Below, in pieces: positions 22,795 through 34,206 of a stretch of DNA of 64,000 nt (position 1 is its first letter; the number at the start of each line of letters is the position of its first letter). The notes under the pieces were generated by a model, which was given only the letters and a program-made list of their open reading frames with translations, was not told the DNA's origin and did no database searches. Source of the stretch: Pleurostoma richardsiae. Lineage: Eukaryota > Ascomycota > Sordariomycetes > Calosphaeriales > Pleurostomataceae. The stretch lies in assembly GCA_030052745.1 (NCBI GenBank), contig JANBVO010000003.1, positions 1,116,001 through 1,180,000 of the forward strand. The letters are read 5' to 3'. The position numbers and the translations under genes were made by a program.

Positions 22795-24101
22795 CTACCA
22801 CGACGGGACGATCCCGCGGCGGCTCGGGTGCACCATGTCCTCCTCCTCCGCGGCCTTCTCCTTGCTCTGCTTGTCCTCGGCCTCCTTGCGCTTGGCACGC
22901 TCCTCGTTCAGGTCCTCGTTCTTAGCCTTAATCTTCTCCTTGCGGGCCTCAGACTTCTTGCCGCCGCCTCCTGCACTATTGATTCATCGACCCGTCAGCA
23001 AAAGGGTCATTCCCCAACTGTACACGACGAGCATCCGTCTGGACGGATAAAACAAGGGATTGGGGGTTTGCCAGGAGACGCGGAGGGGGGAAGGAGGGGT
23101 TGGACATACGTGAGCTCGACGTTGATCTTGCGCGACTGGCCCGAGGCCGGGTCCTTGAACTCGGTGTGGTGGAACTTGTCCAGGCAGGTCCGCATGTGGC
23201 CGTAGGTGCCGAACTCGACGAAGGCGATGCCGCGCGACTTGGACGGGTCGTCGCGCTGCGTCAGCAGCCGGACGCTCGTCGGCTTGACCGAGGCGAGGTG
23301 GTTGCGCAGGGCGTCGGCCGTCGCGGAGTAGGGGAGGTTGCCTGCAGGAGGAAACGCTCGAGGGTCAGTCTGGGGAGTCTCTCACGACGGTACAAGCCTT
23401 TGGGGGTGGTGGGAGGTCAGGACGGAAGCACACGTACCGATGAAGAGGATGTATTTCTCCCGCTTGCCGCTCTGCGCAGCCTCGCCCTCGTCGTTCTGGT
23501 CGGCTGCTGGTTCAGCCTCCTCTGTCTCCTTCTTCTTTTTGTCTTTTTTCTCCTTCTTGTCCTTCTTGTCCTTCTTCTCCTTTTTGCTCTTCTTAGTCTT
23601 GGCCGCGTCGTCTACCGCACCATTCGTCGTCTTCGCCGCCTTTTTGTCGTCACCGTCTATTGATGCCGCAGGGGGAGGGGCAGCGGCATCCTCGAGCACC
23701 TCCGGGTCCGCGTCCTTGCCGGCCTTGGACTTCTTGTCCTTCTTCGCCTTCCTCTCAGCCTTCTCGGCCTTCTTCTCCTTCTTGTCTTCCGCCTCGTCCG
23801 TCGACTTGTCCTTCTTGACCTTCTTCACCTTCTTCTCCAACTCGTCCTCCGCCGACTTCTCGGCCTTCTTCTCCTTCTTCGCCTCCTTGTCCTTCCTGTC
23901 TTTCTTCTCCTTCTTGCCCTCTTTGTCTTTGTCCTTCTTCTCCTTCTTCGCCTTCTTGGCCGCCTTCTCGGCGCCCACGCTCACGGCGTCCTCCGGCTCG
24001 CTCAGCCGCCGCTTCTTGGACCCCGCCTTCTTCCTGTCCTTCAGCGCCGCCGCGTCCCCGGCCGGCGCCGCGAGCTCAGAGTCGTCGGCCTTGCGCTTCA
24101 T
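22795..24101 (-). CDS. Nucleolar RRM protein, Nop6-like
   Basis: This is a probable 40S ribosome biogenesis factor. Exons 24101-23438, 23341-23110 and 22975-22795 give 358 residues. Residues 1-215 are an extraordinarily Lys/Glu/Asp/Ala-rich tract of KKEKKDKK-type repeats, typical of nucleolar proteins. One RRM spans about 218-300: YILFIGNLPYSATADAL is RNP2 and the first helix, and SKSRGIAFVEFGTYGHM is RNP1. The conserved HHTEFKDPASGQSRKINVELTAGGGGKKSEARKEK-type junction and basic tail match Nop6-like fungal proteins. The start is the first true ATG of the frame. The acceptor at 22976 is chosen over a nearby CAG because only it keeps frame. Confidence 0.88.
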
Positions 24102-25092
24102 CGTCTTTTTTTTTCCCGCGGTCAATTGAGGCGTAGCAGAGAGTTCAGCGGTAAAGTCCAGTGCAACTTCTTCGAGCTGCCACTCAGTCGAGCGTTCTGG
24201 AGTTGCAAAAGATGAGGTCGAGATCAAGTATCTGGTCTCGGGCTGAATAGGTGTGGGCTGGGCTGGGTCGGTCCCTTCATTTTTCTGATTGCATTTTCTC
24301 GCTTTTTATTTTTTCTGCCGCTCTTTCAGAAAGGCGGTAAAGTTGGACCGGCCGCCGCCTTCAATAAGTCTGCACGCACCAATGCGGCCTATTGTGCGGC
24401 CAGCCGGCGCGAGCCGAGAATACCTTCAAACTCCACCCAAGCAAGAACAATGCATGTACATCCCCATATGCCTTTATGAGGTATCATTCCTGCAGGGTCC
24501 GTCTTGGGCGGCACGGAGAATTTCCCCGCAGTGGTGCCTTGCATCTGTGAGCTCTCTCATTTCAAAGGAGGTAAGGTAAGTAGGAATGGCAAGCGAGGAG
24601 GCTTAGACAGCGGTCCCCATTTCATGACCTACCACAGGGCCGTCAGCGAGCTTCGTACTCATCCATCTCCAAGCATGAGCGTCTAGTGGAGACCAATCAG
24701 GTACAGCCAACATCACCGACGCGGACTCCCCTTCTTTGCAACGGGATCTAACATTGACTTGTCTAAGATAGTATGGCCAGAATAGCCTCCATAAGTCCCA
24801 CTGCCGGTAGGATGGTGCGCGCCGCCCTGTAGATAACCATAAGAAGTGCAATAATGCCCTCAAGCGCCCCTGTCACTATCCGTACAATCAATTATCCATG
24901 AGCCTTCCAAAACTCATAACAATTACACTCCGGAGCTCGGGAAGGGTGTGATACCAATGAGGATCCTCCAAACATGACTGTGATGATACACAGATGAAAG
25001 AAACATACATGGCCAATCCGGGTTGATGGAAGGCGAGGTTATGTCCCCAGAGCGAGAATCCAGAAGGTGTACAGTCCGACCAGCGTTGCCTC
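24102..25092. other. Intergenic region, Nop6-like promoter
   Basis: This region of about 1 kb lies upstream of the Nop6-like gene and downstream of the secreted Pro/Ser-rich gene. Just past that gene's stop (25,092-25,039), the same frame reads 17 hydrophobic codons before TAA. Otherwise nothing was seen. Confidence 0.45.
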
Positions 25093-27250
25093 CTACAGCA
25101 TGAAGCCCAGAAGAGATCGACGTCGTTTGGAGGGCGCGGCCGATTGTGTAAGGACCGCTGGCTGTGGGACGGGGCCAGTTGTGGACAGACCTCCCACTCC
25201 GTTCAGGGGGTCCAGAGTGCCAGACAACTGGACAAGGCCAGAAAACTCTGCGGGGACACCTCTAGTAGCACCTGAGTTGTCTCCGGGTCCAAGACCTCCG
25301 AGTCCACCACAACTGCCGTTACCAATCCCACTTCCTCCGCCTGGTGCTAGTGTGACAAATGTGGTGACAACCACTGCGGGTGCGCCTTCGCCACCGCCCC
25401 CAGGAGGGCCTGTTGTCTCGCCGCTACCGGGCGCAGGTACCACGAATGCTGTCACAGTCGACGTGGATGCTGAGGCGCTCTGTCCCGGTCCTGGACTTGC
25501 AACGCCGCCAGGAGACGTGCTGCTGCCATGTCCGCTGAAACTCCCCCCGGGAGGAGGAGAACCCGATCCTTGGGTCGTAACAGTGACTGTGCCGGATGAA
25601 CTGATACTTTGTCCCATCCCTGTACCAGTTGCTCCGGGAGCAAGACTAGAAGAAGAGCCGGCGCTGGAACTCCCGTGGCTTGTGGCTCCTGTTGGTGATG
25701 TTAAGGACGCAGCAGATGAGTGAGTGGTGGAGCTAGCACCATTTCCTGTACTGCCATTGCCAGTCCCGGCGCCACCGCCGCCTTGACTCCCAGTTGGATT
25801 TGCGGTCGAAGGAGTGGTTGTTGTAAGAACGGTTGCAATGGACACGATAGTGACGGAGCTCCCAGAGCCCGATACACCACCAGGTCCATTGCCAGGACCG
25901 TTGCTCCCTGAAGTGAGGACCGTGGTAAGTGTCGATATACAGGTTGATGGAGAAGTAGCAGGGACGGTAATAAATTGGGTGACGGTGGAAGGTGACACCA
26001 CCACAGGGCTGGAGATTCCAGAGGATGGAGCCCCAGGCAGGGGAGTCGGAGGGGTTGGGATTGCTGGAGGAGGGATAGCAGAGGCGCTGCCTGGTGCGGG
26101 ACTACTTGGAGCTGGACTTCCTGCAGGCGGAGACCCTAGAGGAGGACTTCCTTGACCAGGTGTACTTGGAGCCGAGCTGCCTGGAGTGGGAACTCCTGGA
26201 ACCGGAGTACCCGGAGCAGGACCGCCTGAAGTCGACGTTCCTGTGGTAGGACTGCCTGGCGAGGGTGTCACCGTAACGGGACCGCCGGGCGAGGGGCTTC
26301 CTGCAGAAGGAGCACCTGGAGAGGAATTGCCTGGCGAAGGGCTGCCTGGCAATGGAGTTTCCGGCGATGAACTGCCTGGTGCTGGAGACGAAGGCGGAGA
26401 AGGTGGTAATCCAGGCAATGAACTTCCCGGAGTAGGAACCACAGGCGGAGATGTCACGGGAACTGGGCTTCCAGGGACAGAAACTGGAGGGGGGGAAGTC
26501 CCGGGAGCTGGGATACCTGGTGAGGATCCTGCAGGGGATGGAAGTCCTGAGGATGGGCTGGCAGGTACTGGAGTCCCTGGAGAAGAAATACTTGGCGAGA
26601 GACTGCTAGATGAGGCACTTCCAGGCGCTGGAGATAATGGAGATGGAGTTCCGGGTGTCTGAGTCCCGGTTGATGGGCCATCGGGAGGGGGACTTCCAGG
26701 CGATTGGCTCGCGGGCACAGAGAAAGACGCCGACGCGGTTGGTGGTGAAGGACCTCCAGGTGTGGGCATGGCAGAAGATGGGGGTCCGGCTGTTAGGCTT
26801 CCAGGCGGCGGCGGCGGCGGCGGGAGAGATAAGGTACCAGGCCATAGTGGTACAATAGATGGACTTCCCAGGGGTGGTATCCCGGTATACGGAGTACCAA
26901 GCGAGGAGCTCACAGGAAATGGTGGCGCAGACGGCGTTACAGGGGTAGAAGGAGCTCCAGGAGAGGGAACTCCAGAGGATAAACTCCCAGGAGGCGGAGT
27001 TCCAGCTAAAGATCCAGAGGAACCAGCCCCAGATGCTGGAGGAGCCGGAATTGGAGTTGACGCGGTGACAACTTGCGTGATGGTTGAGACAGACACAGAT
27101 TGACTCTGGCTGCTACTTGCCCCAATTGAGGGAGCAGCCGGTGTAGCTGGAGGGGACGCGGTGACAACCTCAGTGATGGTAGAGACCGGCACAGAACCAT
27201 TGTTACTGCCGCTTGCTGAGGGGTTTACTGACGTGATCGGGGACTCTGGA
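25093..27250 (-). repeat. Degenerate PGSPSPG/PGTP-type coding repeat
   Basis: Roughly 2 kb of the gene consists of imperfect short units encoding Pro, Gly, Ser and Thr, densest between about 26,050 and 27,050. Units vary in length, so this is an irregular array rather than a perfect minisatellite. Such tracts form extended, O-glycosylated stalks in fungal wall proteins. Confidence 0.75.
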
Positions 27251-27963
27251 GGCGGAGGGGTAACAACAATGGTTGACACGAACACAGTGGCAGTGTGGCC
27301 GTTGCCTCCAGCAGTAGTGCCCGGAATCATGCTGGCAGATGGGGCTCCACCATAGCTGTACGGACCGGTGACAGAAGGATCCAAGAGAAAGTTACGAGGA
27401 TGATGCTCGTAGTCAGGATGGATTATGACACGCGAAGAGTCCTCCTCAACGTCTCCGCTGACAGTGACACTGCCAGAGTCGAGGTGGACATCGATAACAA
27501 AGTGCAAATCAGAGGAAGAAGGATCCAGGTTGTCAAGGTGGATGGAGCCTCTGCCATCGGCCTCCGGGCTTCGCCGGCTGGCCAGGTGCCGGGGCAGTTG
27601 TGCACGGTCTGCATCGTTTTTGAAGCATACAGACAGAGAATGCTGGATAGCAGGGGCCAGGGATTCCGTTTCGCAATATGTGTAAAGGCATTGAACGATG
27701 TTCTAAGGACAGCAAGTCAGCCAATGCCACGGAGAGAGCCGGGCTTCCCTACCGCAAGGTAAGCTTCATCGGAGCAGTCCGTCATTGACAGAGCTGATGA
27801 TCCGCAGTCATCAAGACAAGCTTAACAGTCACACTTCGGTCAGCATGAGAGGCCGGGAACCCTTCTCGTCGGAGAACCGCTCACCTGGTGATCTTGTGTT
27901 GACTGCCCCGACAGCTGCAAAGGTGCAGGGGAGGAGGGAAAGCCACAGACCGGACGGCCTCAT
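25093..27963 (-). CDS. Secreted Cys-rich (CFEM-like) protein with long Pro/Ser/Gly tail
   Basis: This is a probable cell-wall or extracellular protein. Exons 27963-27885, 27820-27753 and 27702-25093 give 918 residues. A signal peptide (MRPSGLWLSLLPCTFAAVGA) is followed by a short Cys domain, PACLDDCGSSALSMTDC...VQCLYTYC...SVC. Its spacing recalls CFEM, but I count six cysteines after the signal, not eight. From about residue 190 onward the protein is low complexity. Loose blocks alternate Thr/Ser tracts (TQVVTAS-type) with PGSPSPGTP-like repeats, in the manner of a mucin- or collagen-like stalk. The end reads SKRRRSLLGFML. I do not recognise a specific orthologue. Long frames on the opposite strand are compositional shadows. 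Confidence 0.7.
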
Positions 27964-28781
27964 GGTGGCGGAGAGTGCGGATCAGGTGAGGAGTTGTTCA
28001 GTAGGAGCGGTGTTGGAGACGTAGGAGAATCGTCGAAACAGCTGCCGGGAAATAATGATCTCCAAAAAGCGTCGAGCGATAGCTACGAAAAGCTAGAAGT
28101 TCAAACAGAGACACAATCCAAAAAAGGGCGAGCGCGCGTCCAATAAACGTGTTGTGATCGATGCGTTCTTGAGGATGGATGGTATCGAGAGGCTTAACGG
28201 AGAAGTTGGATGACGGGAGATGTGAAGAGGAAGAATTGGGAGAAGGCGAGAAAAGGGGACTTGAATGCAGGACAACAGACCCGAGTCCCAGTAGACAGCG
28301 ATGAAGGAAGGCGCTGGGCTGCAGAGTAAACAAACGAGCTTGGGGACCTTCCAGGAGAGTTGCACGCCGTCATGTTGATTTGATTCCACTGGCGCCTGCC
28401 TTTGTGTCTTTCCCGCTCATAAATTGAATACCTACCTAGGTAGGTACTTTCAAAGGCACAGCCAGCGTGGTTCCATCAAGGTATTCATCCTCCTGCAAAG
28501 ACAGCCATCGACGGGGAAAGAACCAACGGCCTCCTCGCATATCCTAACCTTCTTCGCTTCCGACCAACAATCCCCGAGAAGGTTTCCAGCGCTTCGTGGC
28601 TCCTCAGACATCTCCATGTTCTGGAAATCCGTGTCGATGATGAGCATCCGTAGCCTTTAGACATGCATGCCATTTAGGTGTCTCTGCTGCAGGTGAACAG
28701 CCAGGAGGGCACGGAGGTGGAACCAGACAATATCCAGCTGGCTAGTCTCCTTCACAATCGTGGAATCTCAAGGAGCCCACT
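27964..28781. other. Intergenic region with 18-bp palindrome
   Basis: This 0.82 kb region lies between the secreted-protein start and the CMS1 stop, both on the minus strand, so it should hold the promoter of the former. It contains a perfect 18-bp palindrome at 28,429-28,446. No gene was seen. Confidence 0.5.
28429..28446. repeat. Perfect palindrome TACCTACCTAGGTAGGTA
   Basis: These eighteen bases equal their own reverse complement. Related TAGGTA/TACCTA words recur in other intergenic parts of this window. The site may bind a dimeric factor, but that is inference. Confidence 0.85.
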
Positions 28782-29793
28782 TCAATAGAACAGCAAGTCC
28801 ACGTGCTTCTCTTCGCTCAGATACCTCTCCTTGAACTCCTTCCTCGCCATCCATTTGGCAAGCGGGATCATCGTGTCCTTCATGTCCATGACGCCCCGCT
28901 TCTTCTGGTCGATGTGGGAGGCATCGACGACGATGCGCTTGAGGTGGCCCACCTTCAACGCTCCTGCGTCCATCAGCACCGGTGAATGAGAGGAAAGGGG
29001 TGGGTTGCCCGTCTTTCCAGCGAAGGCATAGGCTCGACTTACCTTGTTCGACGAGGTCCGTCAACCGAGCCGGGGTGCCGACGCCGATTCCCGTCTTCGT
29101 GCCCTCGAGGAACTTGACCGCCTCCTCCAGCTTGATATGCTTCGCGAACTGTAAAATCCGTGTGAGAAACGGGGGAAGAGCGATCAGGATGCCAACGCAT
29201 CCGCAGCTGCCTGGGGTGACTTACCAGTTTCGACACGGGATTGCCCTTCTTCTGGAACTTCCTTACAGACCTATCACCAGAACGTCAGCCCCATTCATCG
29301 CCAATTTCTGACTCTCATGAGATTGTCAGCAGGAAACAGTAACCGCAACCCACCTCACCAAGTCCGCAGCCCTCAGGCCCGCCCCCGCCACGATGATCGT
29401 GTGCGGCGCCCCCTTCTCCGCCGGCGCCTCCCCCAGCCTCTTAGCCTCGCCCTCCCCCGCAAACTGCTCCAGGAAGCCCGGCAGGTTCTCCAGCGTCCGC
29501 GGCTTCTCGAAGGAGGTGGTGTCCCTGATGGCGGCGGTGGGCACGCGCAGGTCCGACAGCTCGACCGGGCTCAGGTCCGTGCCGAAGCGGCCCGTCTGCC
29601 GGTCGACATGGTCCGCCAGCAGCTGGGGGTCCATGCGCGCGAGGGCCGTGTTCAGCCCAGCCTCGAGGTCCAGCAGACTGTCGTCCACCTCGTGCCGTGA
29701 CTGCTTACGCCGCTTCTTGGCGTCGCCGCCGTCGTCCTGCTGCTTTCTCTTCTTGGCCTTGGCCGCCGACGGCCTGTCGGCGGTTTCTGGCAT
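28782..29793 (-). CDS. CMS1: Ribosome biogenesis factor CMS1 (CMSS1 family)
   Basis: CMS1 is a component linked to the 90S pre-ribosome, with a reduced helicase-like fold. Exons 29793-29354, 29270-29225, 29148-29043 and 28963-28782 give 257 residues. The N-terminus is a basic nucleolar tract (AKAKKRKQQ, KKRRKQSRHE). The domain follows with TIIVAGAGLRAADLVR, SVRKFQKKG, VSKLFAKHIKLEEAVKFLEGTKTGIGVGTPARLTDLVEQGAL and IVVDASHIDQKKRGVMDMKDT. These match the motif order seen in DEAD-box-derived CMS1 proteins, which lack a Walker A lysine. The donor at 29353 (GTGGGT) is used rather than the GTGAGG five bases earlier, because only it gives the conserved LVRSVRKF. Exon 2 is 46 nt. Confidence 0.92.
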
Positions 29794-30970
29794 CTTTTGG
29801 ATGTGCTGCCGCTCAAGCAGCTTCGTTGATCTTCGCTAGTTGACTGCTGCTTCCTGGAAATACAGATGGCGCCGGATCTGAGATCCGTTGTATACAGGCC
29901 CAAGGCGTCTTTCAATGAGAGTCTTGAGATGTATGCTCCAGGAACACCGCTTTATCGTCGCCAACTGGCCTGGAGGGCGTGCCGTGTATAGATGAGTGAG
30001 ATCCGGTGAACTAGATTGATGACAGCGTCGTAAGGCTTGCAACCTAGTCGTTGTATTACGCCGTAAAGTACTTAAGATAGACTATGGCACCTATTCTTCT
30101 TGAGGGCCTATGAACATCCGAAAATTTGGTGTTCCAAGAAACTTTTTTTTTGGCGGTTACTGTGCCCAAATATCAGTAGATACTGTATTTCCTGCTAAGG
30201 GCTTTGCTAAATGACTCGTGACAGGGCGCTTCTAGCGAGAGAAACACAGTGCCGACTCTACATGACCGCCGTCCACTTTTGCCTCGCCAAAGGCAAAGAA
30301 GGTACCTAAGGTAAGGTAGGTACTTTACCCTTGCTTCATATTAATGAGGACCCGGTGCAGCTCCATGTTACACGCCGGGATGACAACCTCCGGGAGCAGC
30401 GTCCCTCAGCCAGATGAAGAGACAAGCGGGAAGCGGAGAGAAGAGACGGACCGTTACGACTCATATAACAAGATACAAAAGGGCATCAATAACTTTTTAT
30501 AGAGTCTCTTGACGGATTGGCGTGTGATAGGAGGTGCTACAGTACAAGCGGAAGGTCCACCCGGAGCGGTGGCTCCTGTAAGCGTGCGCCTATGCCCCGG
30601 AAATGGTCGAGCCAGCCTCGCCGGGCTACCTCGCTTCGGGTCAAGTGTCGACAACCCGCGCATTAGGTTCTACGGGTCTCCGAGTTCGCCGCCCCAGAAC
30701 GGCACAAGAAAAAGGCGTCTTCACCATTCTCTGTGGGGCGCCATGGGCAAAGTCGATCGATCTTATTACCATTTAAAATGTCGTGACGGCGCGGAGGACC
30801 GGTCTTTAGTTCCTCGCCGTCTGGGCTTGGGTCTCGCATTTCTTTTAACCGCACATACTCTCCTTCGGCTCGGTGCTTCTCTTGCTAGCTGTTAACAGAG
30901 ATCACTTCTTATACGATTTCTGAGTGGCTTCTCTGTATATAGAGGTGTCATCCCTCGGAGCCGCGGTGTT
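29794..30970. other. Divergent promoter, CMS1 / PQ-loop gene
   Basis: This 1.18 kb region lies between divergent starts. It contains a dense GGTACCTAAGGTAAGGTAGG cluster at 30,301-30,320, part of the TAGGTA motif set. No gene or RNA was seen. Confidence 0.5.
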
Positions 30971-32573
30971 ATGGCACCTCAAGACAAGATTCCTGTCGTA
31001 AGTGCCACCGGGTGGTTCAGAATATTGCATAGTCGGATAGCGGACTGAACATGTGTGCAATAACTAGGCTGCCAATGTTCTAGGTGTAAGTGAGCTCCAG
31101 ATGCCCGTCCGTGGCGGTGTCGATGTTGACTTGCTATTTCCCAGACTATTGGAACAGGTGAGCAACGCACTGCCCCTTTGGTATGGAAGCCGACGTCTGA
31201 CATGAAGCAGTGTAAGAAGAGGCTTCATCGGCGGAGATCCTAAGCTTGCTTGCTGACATGATACTCGCGCTGTAGATGCTGGTGTGTTCAGGTGAGGCAC
31301 TCCTCGTCTTGCCTTTCCAACGCTTTAGCTAACGGTAACCTCAGACTATCCCACAGTATGGTTCCTCGTGTTCTTCTCGTTCTCCCCGAATCTCGTTGAC
31401 CGGAGCCAGAATATGGACCAATTGGCGGAGGAAGAAGACAGACGGGTTGCCCGGCAGCATGATGTTCATCTGGGCATTGTGTAAGCCTCCAAATCGCGAC
31501 AAGCTCTATGCGTGGTTCTGACGGCGACTCTACTAGGCGGCGTCCCCTTCGGCACATACTCCGTTGTGCAGAATTTCAACATACCTATTCAAGTGCAGCC
31601 ACAGGCCTTTATGGGACTTTGCTTAGTATGCTGGGTACAGATCCTCATATATCATGAGTAAGCCCGACATTTTCTCACTGTCTCTCACGTGTCTTATTAA
31701 GGGTCGGTCAGCAAATGGAGAATATGGACTGCGTCGTTAGTTGGACTGGCCACAGCAGGCACATTTGCGGGTGTCGAAACCGCGCTCATCCTAACCATCA
31801 AGGTAGGTCTTCAGTCAGGCACAATGCGTGAATGGGACGAGAAGGTCGCTTACCTTTAGTAGCCGATCTATGACCGAGGGAACAACACCCCAGTCCTAGT
31901 GGTAGGCATCATTGCTTCGGTACTGCTTGTAATAGGTTTGCTGCCACCTTACTGGGAAATATGGAAGCGGAGAGGAAGAGTGATTGGCATCAACTGGGTG
32001 CGTTCCTCCTTGGTGGCATATACTCTCGCTTCCAAATATTGACCAGTTCCAGATATTTATCAGTGTTGATTGGTGCGGGGCTTTCTTCTCTCTGATGGCC
32101 CTGGGTAAGTCCCTGAGCGGTAGTCCAGGAGCACAAACGCCTGTTGCACTTGCTAAGGTGAACCAGTTGCTCAGAACACGTTTGACGTTTTGGGCGGCAT
32201 CTTGTACATCATCTGGTGAGCCGCATACCTACGTTCCCGAAGTCTGGGATGTGCACGGGACTAAGTGGGTGCCAGTTGTTTCTTAGAGATCGGCATCTTC
32301 GCCTCTCATATAATATGGCTCGTGCGAACACATAAGATCCGAAAAGAAGCCAAGGTACACGGCAAGACATTCGACGACATTGCCGCCGAACACGAAGAGC
32401 AAGGTATACCTTTCAAGTTCGCCGAAAGGAAGAGCAGGAAGGAAAGAAGACGCAAGAATGACGAGGAGAAAGTCCTGCCTACTGAAGAATCTGAAAGGGT
32501 ACAGAACCGAGAGGAAGCCATCTTCGGATCAGAAGAGTCAACCCAGCCTGGGAGGACAGCGTCGCGAGAATAA
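30971..32573 (+). CDS. PQ-loop repeat membrane protein, 13 exons including a 1-nt exon
   Basis: This is a seven-helix protein of the PQ-loop/SWEET superfamily, whose members move small solutes across vacuolar or other internal membranes. The exons are 30971-30997, 31068-31085, 31145-31157, 31211, 31276-31291, 31345-31355, 31410-31480, 31537-31657, 31712-31802, 31863-31997, 32053-32104, 32167-32215 and 32276-32573, totalling 903 nt and 300 residues. Landmarks are AANVLGTIGTVCWCVQTIPQIWTNWRRKKTDGLPGSMMF (first PQ), CGVPFGTYSVVQNFNIPIQVQPQ, GLLPPYWEIWKRRGRVIGINW (second, PP) and LEIGIFASHIIWLVRTHKIRK. The tail is charged and cytosolic in character. The Val of IGTVCW is spelled by three exons (G, T, A). 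The substrate is unknown. Confidence 0.85.
31211..31211 (+). other. Single-nucleotide exon candidate in the PQ-loop gene
   Basis: The T at 31211 is preceded by GAAGCAG and followed by GTAAGA. The upstream intron (31158-31210) has donor GTGAGC and a CTGAC branch site near 31197. The downstream intron (31212-31275) has a CTGAC near 31253 and ends in TAG. Without this base the frame of the conserved protein is lost between IGT and CWCVQ. Confidence 0.65.
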
Positions 32574-34192
32574 GAGTTCCGCAATCTTCTAGAAAGCATT
32601 GGATACTATTATCCCATGAGGGCTCGGGTTGTCTGCGTAAGGTCAACGCGAAAACAAGTCGGAATCAGTCTTACCAACAATGACGAGAACACTTTTGAGG
32701 CTTAATGGCATCCCGCGAAAGAAACCTACTGAGCAATCGAGGTGCCTTGACTTCTCAATGAGCATCTCGTGAAGATGCCTCCTGACCGCCGCCCTAGGCA
32801 AAGCCCAAGCATATTAAACGCTCGCTTAGTGATGGGCCAATGACTGCAGCATCGTCCACTCAGCGTGAGCCTGCAGCGCGGCAACAGGAGTTGCGGTACA
32901 ACGGCGTGGCTCGAGCCGTCCCGTCTTATCATCGCAACTCTGATAGCTGGAGCTAATGGTAACCTTATATGACGTTGTATGGTTGACGCCGAGGCGAAGA
33001 CACAGAATGGAAGCGAGGCATTGCTTTGATGGGGGCGGCCCGGTTTCAGCCCAACCCCTAACCCCGACATCACGGCACGCACTTCGTACCATCAGTGGCA
33101 CTGGCCGGTCCTAATTCCACCACACCAGTCGGGATGGTCCCGATATCATTATGAGTGCGTCGGTTGATGCCTCGCCTAGGGTGGGTGGAAGTGTGCAAGG
33201 CATCAAGAACTGCAGTGTATGTATGGTGACACGTTAGACCGGCGGAAGAAAAAGCAGATACTCGTGCCGATGCATAAGACATGTCTCTCCTGCCTTGGGG
33301 TCAGGGTATCACAAATCTTGAGCAAATACAACGGTTCGACTCTAAAGCCTCGACCGCCTAGCTGGCGCTTGAGATACGGGGCAGGAGATGGGGCGACTTC
33401 CGACTCGGCATAATCGGACTGACAGCGGTGCGTCGAGGGTAAATGCCACTTATGGTCGCAGCGGTAGCCGCCGCCGGGCCTTCTTGAGACCTCCGACCGA
33501 AGGCCCGGGTCCGAGGGTGGAGGCCGGCGGAGGAGATTCGGAAACAACGGCGCGCACATCGAGGTGACACTAGCGCCGTGGCTCTCAAACATTGGAGGTC
33601 CATGTCTCGGAGGGGAGCCGCAGGCTATCTGTCAGTTCGACGTCAGCGGCGAGATGCAAGGAGGGAGAGTGGCTGAAGCCACGATAGGGTCGGTGTGTCT
33701 CAAGTCGTTTCTTGCTTCTCGTCGTCCCGCCATCATCAAGATCAGGAGCATCGTCACTATCGCCGGCCGGCGGGGGTTGGAGGAGGAGGTTCGGCAGCGG
33801 GCGATTGGACGGAAGGGGATCATGGATGGCCGGAGTAACATGTGGTTCGCCGAATGCTCGTGTCGTCACGCAGGACTGTACATTACATGATGCGGTGCAT
33901 CAACATGCTGCGCGTGCATTGCGTTGGGTTGCTTGCTAGCTGCTGCGTGGAAAACGAGTGTCAGAATGTGGGCGTACCTGATGCTTGCTGGTGGGGTCAG
34001 AAAGGGAGGAGCTTCTCTGTTTGGGTGGCTTGACCCGCTCGCCGCTAGCCCGGGGAAGCAGCTTTTGCAGCCTGTCAAGCCTGTACCCAAGACGGCTTAG
34101 GCCCGCCACGGATCCCAGCTGTACAGTACTATAGCAGTAAAGTCATGTACCTGGGTCGGGGAGTCGAGGTACCCACAGTAAGCTGTAGCAGG

Positions 34193-34206
34193 CCAAGGTA
34201 CCTTGG
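34193..34206. repeat. Perfect palindrome CCAAGGTACCTTGG
   Basis: A 14-bp perfect palindrome is followed by a second inverted copy of its arm: GGCCAAG at 34,191-34,197 pairs with CTTGGCC at 34,210-34,216. It contains GGTACC, shared with other intergenic motifs here. Confidence 0.8.

Noticed and set aside
23338-24129. 263-codon Phe/Ser-rich frame opposite the Nop6-like gene
   Set aside because: It is produced by the Lys/Glu repeats on the other strand; its apparent membrane character is an artefact.
25814-27103. Several long Gly/Val/Pro frames opposite the stalk protein
   Set aside because: They are reverse reading of the same low-complexity repeat, with no signal peptide or domain.
33072-33870. 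Several 80-130-codon minus-strand frames between the PQ-loop and Krev-1 genes
   Set aside because: They do not join by good splice sites, and no motif was recognised.
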